A stretch of 11,813 nt of DNA from Hyphomicrobiales bacterium (GTDB taxonomy: Bacteria > Pseudomonadota > Alphaproteobacteria > Rhizobiales > Hyphomicrobiaceae). Every line of letters starts with the position of its first letter. The stretch's first letter is position 1. This document shows, in pieces, positions 6,530 to 11,813 of this stretch. The translations under genes and the position numbers were made by a program. The stretch is from assembly GCA_017304275.1 (NCBI GenBank), contig JAFKKW010000404.1:1-11813 (forward strand). The letters run 5' to 3'. The notes beneath the pieces were generated by a model. The model was not told the origin of the DNA, ran no database searches, and saw only the letters and a program-made list of their open reading frames with translations.

Positions 6530-7945
6530 CTACCGCGCCTTCCTGCTCCCCCGCGCCGCGAACCGCACCGCTTCCTCGGCCGCGCGCACGACCGCCTTGG
6601 CCTTGTTGAGGCACTCCTGCTGTTCTTTTTCCGGCACGCTATCGTAGACAATGCCGGCGCCCGCCTGCACATGGAGCTGCCCGTCCTTCACAAGCCCGGT
6701 ACGCAGCACGATGCACGTATCCATCTCGCCGTCGGCCGTGAAGTAGCCGACGCAGCCCGCATAGGGCCCGCGCTTCGACTTTTCGAGTTCGTCGATGATC
6801 TGCATCGAGCGCACCTTGGGCGCGCCCGATACCGTGCCCGCGGGAAAGCCCGCCATCAGCGCATCGATGGCGTCGTGCTTGCCCGAGAGCTTGCCGACCA
6901 CGTTAGAGACGATGTGCATGACATGGCTGTAGCGCTCGATGACGAACTGCGCCGTCACGTTGACGGAGCCGACCTCGGCCACGCGCCCCACGTCGTTGCG
7001 CCCGAGATCGAGCAGCATCAGGTGCTCGCTGCGCTCCTTGGGATCGCGGATCAGCGCGTCCGCCAGCGCCTTGTCCTCGGCGTCCGTCTCCCCGCGCGGC
7101 GCGGTTCCCGCGATCGGCCGGATCGTCACCTCGCCGTCGCGCAGCCGCACCAGGATCTCCGGCGACGAGCCGACCAGGGCGAACCCGCCGAGATCGAGAT
7201 GGAACAGGAACGGCGACGGGTTCGTGCGCCTGAGCGCGCGGTAGAGCGCGAATGACGGCAGCGCGAATGGTGCCGTGAAGCGCTGCGACAGCACCACCTG
7301 GAAGATGTCGCCGGCGCGAATGTACTCCTTTGCCTTCTCGACCATCTTCAGATAGTCGCGCGGCGGCGTGTTGGAGCGCGGCTCCGGCAGCGCCAGCGCC
7401 TTCCGGGAGGAGACTGACGTATGCGGCACCGGCGCATCGAGCGCCTTGATGGCACCCTTGAGCCGCTTCAGCGCCGCCTTGTACGCCTTTTCCGCGTCGC
7501 CCTTCTTTTCCGCCCGCACGGGCGTGACGAGACTGATCTCGTCCTTCACGGAATCGAAGATGACGATCACCGTCGGCCGCACCAGCACCGCATCCGGCAC
7601 GCCGAGCTCATCCGGCTTGACCTCCGGTAGCGTCTCGATGAGCCGCACGGTGTCGTAGCCCATGTAGCCGAACACGCCCGCCGCCATCGGTGGCAACTCG
7701 TCCGGCAGCTTGAGACGCGACTCCGCAAGCAGCGCCCGGAGAGACGCGAGCGCCGGTTGCCCGTCAGCCTTGAACGCCTTCGGCTTCTTCGCCGGATCGC
7801 AATTGATCTCCGCCGCGCAGCCGTTCGCCCTCCAGACCACGTCCGGGGCGAACCCGATCACGGAGTATCGGCCGCGCGAGGCGCCGCCTTCGACCGATTC
7901 CAGCAGAAAGGAATAGGGCTTGCCCGACGCGAGCTTGAGATACAC
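6530..7945 (-). CDS. trpE: Anthranilate synthase component I, 5' end abnormal
   Basis: Converts chorismate to anthranilate with ammonia from TrpG, the first step of tryptophan synthesis, in the cytoplasm. Numbering from the GTG at 7945 gives 471 residues. LLES (14-17) belongs to the tryptophan feedback site. The chorismate-binding domain is intact: PIAGTAPRG (277-285), EHLMLLDLGRND (307-318), YSHVMHI (339-345), FPAGTVSGAPK (367-377), and QAGAGIVYDS near the end. The N-terminus is short by roughly 30 residues. Homology (ADLETPVS) continues upstream of the GTG to 7969, then a TGA at 7988-7990 closes the frame. The GTG has no ribosome binding site and sits behind a small GAGAC/GTCTC hairpin. A better start, TTG at 7991, is out of frame. 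No trpG, trpD or trpC follows. Product identity is certain; the start is not. Confidence 0.9.
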   Translation of the reverse strand: MYLKLASGKPYSFLLESVEGGASRGRYSVIGFAPDVVWRANGCAAEINCDPAKKPKAFKADGQPALASLRALLAESRLKLPDELPPMAAGVFGYMGYDTVRLIETLPEVKPDELGVPDAVLVRPTVIVIFDSVKDEISLVTPVRAEKKGDAEKAYKAALKRLKGAIKALDAPVPHTSVSSRKALALPEPRSNTPPRDYLKMVEKAKEYIRAGDIFQVVLSQRFTAPFALPSFALYRALRRTNPSPFLFHLDLGGFALVGSSPEILVRLRDGEVTIRPIAGTAPRGETDAEDKALADALIRDPKERSEHLMLLDLGRNDVGRVAEVGSVNVTAQFVIERYSHVMHIVSNVVGKLSGKHDAIDALMAGFPAGTVSGAPKVRSMQIIDELEKSKRGPYAGCVGYFTADGEMDTCIVLRTGLVKDGQLHVQAGAGIVYDSVPEKEQQECLNKAKAVVRAAEEAVRFAARGSRKAR

Positions 7946-7988
7946 GGAGACCGGCGTCTCGAGATCCGCCCCTGTGGGAGAACGTGCT

Positions 7989-8005
7989 CAAGAGACGGTT
8001 CCCTT
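7989..8005 (-). promoter_or_regulatory. Strong ribosome binding site and TTG start, out of frame with trpE
   Basis: On the minus strand, AAGGGA (8005-8000) follows the PpiD stop directly and lies 8 bases before TTG (7991-7989). This is ideal spacing for a coupled trpE start. The TTG frame is shifted by one base from trpE; removing one G from the GGGG run at 7972-7969 would join them as MSTFSHR-ADLETP. Confidence 0.5.
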
Positions 8006-9907
8006 CTACTCGCTCTCCGCGGCTGCACCGGTCGCCCGCGCCAACTCCGCCTCGTTGATATGGACGGAGAGGTCTGCCTTGAGCGCATTGATGTAGGCCA
8101 TCAGGTCGTCATTGCCGATCTGGCTGGCAAGCTCCTTCGTGAGCTTGTCGGCCTCCTGCTTGCTCGCCGCCGCGGCGGGCGTGATGTCCTGGACCTGGAA
8201 CACGACACGGCTCTGCCGGTCGGACGTGTCGGTGTAGGCCGCGCCGCCCTTTTCGAGCGCAAACGCCTGCGTCACGCCCTCCTGGCTGAGGCCCGGCTGC
8301 GACGTGTTACGCTTGACGCTCTCCAGCATCTCGGGCTTGCCGCCGGCGTCCTCGGCGACCTTCGCGAACACCTCGCCGCCCTTGAGCCGGTCGACCAGCT
8401 TCTGGGCCAGCTCGTTGAGCAGCCGCGCCGTCTCCTTGTCGATGTAGGATGCCTTGACCTCGTCCTTCACCTGCTCGAACGGCTTCTGCTGCGGCTCCGT
8501 CACGCTGAGCACGTCGAACCAGACGTGAGCCGAGCCCGGCAGGTCCACCGCATCGGGCTGCATGCCGACACCGGTCGCAAAAATCTGCTTGAGCGCGATC
8601 GCCGCGTCCTGGATGTCGATCGCGGTCTTGCCGTCTGGCGTGTGGTTGTCGCGATCGACGGCCTCGACATCGATGAAGCGCAGCTTCTGCTCCTCGCCGA
8701 TCTCTTTCAGCGTCTTGCCCGCGTTGCGTCCTTCCTCGACCAGATCGTAGCGCTCCTGGATCAGCGCCTCGGCCCGTTCGCCCGCGAGCTTGTCGCGCAC
8801 CTGGTCCTTGACCTCGTCGAAGGTGCTTTCCTTGCCGGGGTCGATCTCGACCGCGCGCACGAGCACCGTTGCAAAACGTCCTTCGACAGGCTCCGACAGC
8901 ACGTCGCGCTCCAGTGCGAAGGCGGCATCCGCGATCTTGGGATCGATCAGCTTGTCCTTCGACAGCAAGCCGAGGTTGACGTCCGATTCCGTCGCCCCCT
9001 GCTCCTTGGCGACATCGAGGAAGTTCTTCCTGCCCGCGACGATCTCGGCACGCGCCGCCGCGGCCGCCGCCTTGTCCTTGAAGGCGATCTGCTGCAGGCG
9101 CCGCCGCTCCGGCTTGTCGTAGGTCGACTTGTGATCGTTGTAATAGGTCTTGAGCTCGTCGTCCGAGAGCGTGATCTCGGACTTCAGCGTGTCGGTCGAC
9201 AGCACCAGCACCGCCACCTTGCGGTACTCCGGCGTCATGAAGCTCGCTTTGTTCGCCTCGTACGTCTCCTGCAGCTTCGCCTCGTCGGGATCGGCCACCG
9301 AGACCTTGTTGCGGTCGATCTGTACGAGCTCGATCGTGCGCGCCTCCTCGCGATAGGCGTGGAGGTCCTCGACCATCGGTTTCGGCACCGCCACCGCGGA
9401 CGACAGCGCATCGAAGATCTGCCCGCGCACCTCATCGCCGCGCCGGAGCGCCAAAAACCCATGCTCGGTCAGGTTCAACTGGCGCAGCAGACCATCGAAA
9501 CCGAGCGTCGAGAACTTGCCGTCCGGCCCGGCGAAGTTGGGATCGTTGCGCACCCCCTCGGCCAGCGTCTCGTCCGAAAGCGAAAGCCCGAGCCGGTCGG
9601 CATGGGTCTGCACGGCTGCCTGCGCGATAAGCTGGTCGAGCGCCTGCCGGTCGAGCCGCAGCATCAGCGCCTGCTCGGTCGTGAGCCGCTCGCCGCCTTC
9701 GAGGGTGATACCGCGAATCTGGTTCTGGAACGCACGCTGAAAATCCGTGACGGTGATTTCGCTGTCGCCGACCTTCGCCACGGCGCCCCGGCCGTATCCG
9801 CGGAACACATCGGAAACGTTCCAGAAGATACCGAAGCTCACGATCAGGAGAGCGAACAGGAGCTTGGCCACCCACCCTTGGGCGCCGCGTCGCATGGCGT
9901 CGAGCAT
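8006..9907 (-). CDS. ppiD: PpiD/SurA-type peptidylprolyl isomerase, periplasmic chaperone
   Basis: A 633-residue protein anchored by one N-terminal membrane segment (about 13-29, WVAKLLFALLIVSFGIF) with the rest in the periplasm, where PpiD helps newly exported proteins fold. After the anchor comes a SurA-like N-terminal chaperone region (VAKVGDSEITVTDFQRAFQ). A parvulin-type domain sits at about 268-355 (LQQIAFKD to AVEIDPG), followed by helical chaperone regions. The Met at 9907 is chosen because AGGAAG lies 10 bases upstream and it precedes the MRRGAQGW anchor; Met5 is an alternative, and the longer open frame from 10192 has no family match. Whether the parvulin domain is catalytic is unclear, as in PpiD generally. 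It runs divergently from tpiA, and its TAG stop immediately precedes the trpE ribosome binding site, so the two are probably cotranscribed. Confidence 0.92.
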   Translation of the reverse strand: MLDAMRRGAQGWVAKLLFALLIVSFGIFWNVSDVFRGYGRGAVAKVGDSEITVTDFQRAFQNQIRGITLEGGERLTTEQALMLRLDRQALDQLIAQAAVQTHADRLGLSLSDETLAEGVRNDPNFAGPDGKFSTLGFDGLLRQLNLTEHGFLALRRGDEVRGQIFDALSSAVAVPKPMVEDLHAYREEARTIELVQIDRNKVSVADPDEAKLQETYEANKASFMTPEYRKVAVLVLSTDTLKSEITLSDDELKTYYNDHKSTYDKPERRRLQQIAFKDKAAAAAARAEIVAGRKNFLDVAKEQGATESDVNLGLLSKDKLIDPKIADAAFALERDVLSEPVEGRFATVLVRAVEIDPGKESTFDEVKDQVRDKLAGERAEALIQERYDLVEEGRNAGKTLKEIGEEQKLRFIDVEAVDRDNHTPDGKTAIDIQDAAIALKQIFATGVGMQPDAVDLPGSAHVWFDVLSVTEPQQKPFEQVKDEVKASYIDKETARLLNELAQKLVDRLKGGEVFAKVAEDAGGKPEMLESVKRNTSQPGLSQEGVTQAFALEKGGAAYTDTSDRQSRVVFQVQDITPAAAASKQEADKLTKELASQIGNDDLMAYINALKADLSVHINEAELARATGAAAESE

Positions 9908-9988
9908 CGAGACAATTCTTCCTGTTGAGTGCGGACGGCGCGCGCTGAGTGCAGGGCGCGGCCGCCACCGCTTGCAGAAAATGGTGAT

Positions 9989-10003
9989 CCCGTCCATGAC
10001 GGG
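9989..10003. promoter_or_regulatory. Perfect dyad CCCGTC-CAT-GACGGG
   Basis: A perfect 6-bp inverted repeat with a 3-base centre, 82 bases before the ppiD start on the minus strand and in the region shared with tpiA. It could be a repressor operator or a leader hairpin. No named regulator fits. Confidence 0.35.
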
Positions 10004-10086
10004 TGCGTCGGGTGATATGAAGCCCACCCCGCCGGGGAATGCAAGACCGTGCTGCGAGGCTGAAAATAAGTTAACCCGGAGCCGAT

Positions 10087-10127
10087 CGGGCGACCGGCCC
10101 GTCCCTGAGGGAGCCGCCTTTGCGGCT
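10087..10127 (+). promoter_or_regulatory. Two hairpins in the tpiA leader
   Basis: The first pairs CGGGC (10087-10091) with GCCCG (10097-10101). The second pairs AGCCGC (10112-10117) with GCGGCT (10122-10127) around a CTTT loop. The second ends 30 bases before the tpiA ribosome binding site and is followed by GGAAAA, so it is not a classical terminator. I do not recognise a riboswitch class. Confidence 0.3.
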
Positions 10128-10177
10128 GGAAAATCGAGAACGGGAAGAGCCGAATTGGAGAGGGAGCAGCGGGGCCG

Positions 10178-10936
10178 ATGACGACCACGCACATTCGTCC
10201 GCTGGTCGCGGGAAACTGGAAAATGAACGGGCTTGCGGCCGCGCTCGGCGAGGCCACGGCCGTCAATGAGGCCCTCTCCGGCAGCACAATTCCGGCCGAT
10301 GTCATGCTCTGTCCGCCGGCGACCCTGCTGTCACGGATGGCCGAAGCGATGCGCGGGTCCGCCGTCCGGATCGGCGCCCAGGACTGCCATCCCGCGGCCT
10401 CCGGCGCCCACACCGGCGACATCTCTGCTGAGATGGTGAAGGACGCCGGCGCTTCGGCCGTCATTGTCGGCCACTCGGAGCGCCGCGCCGACCACGCCGA
10501 GCTGGACCGCATCGTGCGCGCCAAGGCCGTCGCCGCCCATCGCGCGGGCCTGACCGCCATCGTCTGCATTGGCGAGACCCGGGGCGAGCGCGCCGCAGGC
10601 CTCACGATCGACGTCGTCAACCGCCAGCTCAAAAGCTCGCTCCCGGACGGCGTGACGGGCGCCAACACCGTCGTCGCCTACGAGCCGGTCTGGGCCATCG
10701 GCACCGGTCTCACGCCGAGCACGGACGACGTCGCCGAGGTCCACGCCGCCATCCGCGCGCATCTTACGGGGCGCTTTCCCGCCGAGGGCGACCGCGTGCG
10801 CATCCTCTATGGCGGCTCCGTCAAACCGTCCAACGCCAAGGAGCTGATGTCGCTGCCGAACGTGAACGGCGCGCTGGTCGGCGGCGCGAGCCTCAAGGCC
10901 GACGATTTCCTGGCCATTATCCGCGCCTACGCGTGA
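10178..10936 (+). CDS. tpiA: Triose-phosphate isomerase
   Basis: A 252-residue cytoplasmic TIM-barrel enzyme of normal length that interconverts dihydroxyacetone phosphate and glyceraldehyde 3-phosphate. The active site is complete: GNWKMNG with Asn13 and Lys15, GHSERR with the electrophilic His99, AYEPVWAIGTG with the base Glu169, and the phosphate-binding LYGGSVKPSN near the C-terminus. The start is supported by a purine-rich GGAGAGGGAG ending 11 bases before the ATG. It is divergent from ppiD across a 270-base gap and precedes a small secreted protein gene and secG, a common order in Hyphomicrobiales. Nothing unusual is seen in the protein. Confidence 0.98.
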   Translation: MTTTHIRPLVAGNWKMNGLAAALGEATAVNEALSGSTIPADVMLCPPATLLSRMAEAMRGSAVRIGAQDCHPAASGAHTGDISAEMVKDAGASAVIVGHSERRADHAELDRIVRAKAVAAHRAGLTAIVCIGETRGERAAGLTIDVVNRQLKSSLPDGVTGANTVVAYEPVWAIGTGLTPSTDDVAEVHAAIRAHLTGRFPAEGDRVRILYGGSVKPSNAKELMSLPNVNGALVGGASLKADDFLAIIRAYA

Positions 10937-11007
10937 GACGACGCACGCCGCGGATCGCGGATGTTGATAGGTAGCATCACGGATTGCACGCGAGGGACGG
11001 AGACGTC

Positions 11008-11049
11008 ATGACGGCAAGGCTCAGTTCGGAATCGGCGAAGCGAGGCTGA
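11008..11049 (+). CDS. Possible 13-residue upstream ORF
   Basis: ATG at 11008 with GGAG 5 bases upstream opens a frame of 13 codons (MTARLSSESAKRG) closed by TGA. Only three bases separate it from the ATG of the next gene, and both are in the same frame. It may be a leader that couples or tunes translation, or a chance frame. No attenuator structure is seen. Confidence 0.25.
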   Translation: MTARLSSESAKRG

Positions 11050-11052
11050 CGC

Positions 11053-11433
11053 ATGCGGATCGATGTCGCCCTTCTCCTCTGCACGGCCCTCGCTCTTGCC
11101 GCAGCGCCTGCGCGCGCCGCCCCGCTCGATCCCGAGACCTGCACCACCCTGAAAACCGAGTACGACGGCCTGGTCGCGGCCGGCGCCAAGGCGGACATGG
11201 ACCGCGGCCCCGCGTGGGCCAAGGCCAACCTCACCCCCGACCGCCTGGGCAAGATCGAGCGTCTGCTTGCGGTCGGCGAGCAGCTCTCTTTCCGTTGCGG
11301 CGACCAGGTGACCGCGCGCCCGGCGCTCAAGGAGCTGCCGAAGCCCGAAGGCGGCAAGGGCACGCTGAGCAACATCCCCCTGCCCAAGCGCAAGGACGCC
11401 GACGCCGCCCGCAAGCACGCAGCGCAGCAATAG
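11053..11433 (+). CDS. Small secreted hypothetical protein between tpiA and secG
   Basis: A 126-residue protein of unknown function. Residues 1-22 form a signal peptide with a cut after ARA, so the mature protein should be periplasmic. The core (about 28-82) holds two cysteines, Cys30 and Cys82, that could pair, around a segment KADMDRGPAWAKANL (46-60) that I recall as conserved in proteins at this locus in other Hyphomicrobiales. The tail is Lys/Ala-rich and looks disordered. The start follows GAGG by 7 bases. It is 116 bases after tpiA. No domain name can be given; the conserved position, not the sequence, is the main clue. Confidence 0.8.
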   Translation: MRIDVALLLCTALALAAAPARAAPLDPETCTTLKTEYDGLVAAGAKADMDRGPAWAKANLTPDRLGKIERLLAVGEQLSFRCGDQVTARPALKELPKPEGGKGTLSNIPLPKRKDADAARKHAAQQ

Positions 11434-11442
11434 AGTCCGATC

Positions 11443-11488
11443 GTCTGAGATGCGAGCGTTCAGCTCGCATCGAGGACGTGAATCAGAC
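11443..11488 (+). terminator. Nested stem-loop after the small secreted protein gene
   Basis: GATGCGAGC (11449-11457) and GCTCGCATC (11463-11471) form a perfect 9-bp stem with a 5-base loop. GTCTGA (11443-11448) directly outside pairs with TCAGAC (11483-11488), leaving an 11-base bulge on one side. It starts 10 bases after the stop. No T tract follows, but a transcript end or RNA-stabilising role is plausible. Confidence 0.5.
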
Positions 11489-11503
11489 TCTCAAACAAAG
11501 ACT

Positions 11504-11556
11504 TGGAGCGCGTTCACGCTCAAAAAGCCGATTCCAATGAGAGTGAACGCGCTCCA
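11504..11556. repeat. 19-bp inverted repeat, REP-like intergenic palindrome
   Basis: The left arm at 11504-11522 (TGGAGCGCGTTCACGCTCA) pairs with the right arm at 11538-11556 over 19 bp with one mismatch (11518/11542), around a 15-base loop. The core GAGCGCGTTCAC/GTGAACGCGCTC resembles short palindromes scattered between genes in alphaproteobacteria, so this is probably one copy of a genomic repeat family. It may also end transcription or protect RNA. Only one copy is in this window, so family membership is inferred. Confidence 0.6.
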
Positions 11557-11679
11557 GACGCGGTCAAACTGCCGCACCCCGCGCGGGTGGCGCAGTACCC
11601 GGCGTATACGCAATGATCGCATCTAGCCCTCTGTCCACAGGTGGTGTAGAAGCCCGGGCAAAATCCCCATCGCGATCGT

Positions 11680-11700
11680 GCTCCTTCGGGAGCCTGGAGC
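11680..11700 (+). promoter_or_regulatory. secG: UUCG hairpin beside the secG ribosome binding site
   Basis: GCTCC (11680-11684), TTCG, GGAGC (11689-11693) make a compact 5-bp stem with a stable UUCG loop. A second GGAGC at 11696-11700 is the ribosome binding site of secG. GCTCC could pair with either copy, so the two folds expose or hide the site. Confidence 0.4.
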
Positions 11701-11709
11701 TTTTGTACG

Positions 11710-11813
11710 ATGACCACGGTCCTCCTCGTCATTCACATCATGGTTGCAGCCGCACTGGTTGCCGTCGTTCTCTGGCAGCGTTCCGAAGGCGGTGGCCTGG
11801 GCATTGGTGGCGG
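11710..11813 (+). CDS. secG: Preprotein translocase subunit SecG, 5' end only
   Basis: The first 34 codons of SecG, running off the window end. SecG is the small, two-helix inner-membrane partner of SecYE that eases SecA-driven protein export. The visible part has the first membrane helix (about 3-22, VLLVIHIMVAAALVAVVLW) followed by the family hallmark QRSEGGGLGIGG, so the call is safe although most of the protein is missing. GGAG ends 10 bases before the ATG. Position after tpiA and the small secreted protein fits Hyphomicrobiales. Confidence 0.93.
   Translation, partial: MTTVLLVIHIMVAAALVAVVLWQRSEGGGLGIGG

Noticed and set aside
7945..8006. Readthrough fusion of PpiD and TrpE, since both share one frame
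   Set aside because: Two stop codons (TAG, TGA) intervene and a PpiD-TrpE fusion makes no cellular sense, one part being periplasmic and the other cytoplasmic.
7757..9928. 723-codon open frame on the plus strand across trpE and ppiD
   Set aside because: It is antisense to two well-supported genes and is Arg/Leu/Val-rich with no recognisable domain, as expected of an opposite-strand shadow in high-GC DNA.
10071..10076. TTAACC as a CtrA site before tpiA
   Set aside because: Only a half-site; the partner TTAA at the N7 position is mismatched at two bases.
11557..11620. tRNA-like GC-rich stretch before secG
   Set aside because: No cloverleaf, anticodon arm or T-loop sequence can be built; it holds only a weak CACCC/GGGTG hairpin and a GCGTATACGC palindrome.

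Overview
The window is high-GC DNA with dense Ala/Arg/Gly-rich coding and very few gaps. It reads as a chromosome segment of an alphaproteobacterium, most likely order Hyphomicrobiales (Rhizobiales). The order tpiA, small secreted protein, secG, with a PpiD-type gene and trpE divergent from tpiA, is typical of that order, and so is a ThiE-like / Sel1-repeat / inositol-monophosphatase run. Genus cannot be fixed; a Hyphomicrobium-like lineage is a guess. I see no phage, transposase, CRISPR array, tRNA or rRNA.

Layout. (1) 13-2307, minus: a large periplasmic L,D-transpeptidase with a very long Ala/Pro/Thr linker. (2) 2308-2744: divergent intergenic region with no convincing gene. (3) 2745-5366, plus: a ThiE-family protein without synthase residues, a membrane-anchored six-repeat Sel1 protein coupled to it, and a SuhB-type inositol monophosphatase. 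(4) 5522-6472, plus: a secreted RlpA-like double-psi beta-barrel protein, preceded by a CtrA-like site. (5) 6530-9907, minus: a PpiD-like periplasmic chaperone gene followed by trpE, convergent with the RlpA-like gene. The 5' end of trpE is abnormal. (6) 10178-11813, plus: tpiA, a small secreted hypothetical protein, two strong palindromic structures, and the 5' end of secG.

How they fit. Several genes concern the envelope: L,D-transpeptidase (peptidoglycan 3-3 cross-links), the RlpA-like protein, the PpiD-like chaperone, SecG and the Sel1 protein. The rest is metabolism: TpiA in glycolysis/gluconeogenesis, TrpE in tryptophan synthesis, SuhB-type phosphatase. No obvious new multi-gene system is present. 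The best leads are the apparent frameshift at the start of trpE, two enzyme-family members that lack their expected catalytic residues (ThiE-like and RlpA-like), and the pair of long inverted repeats before secG.
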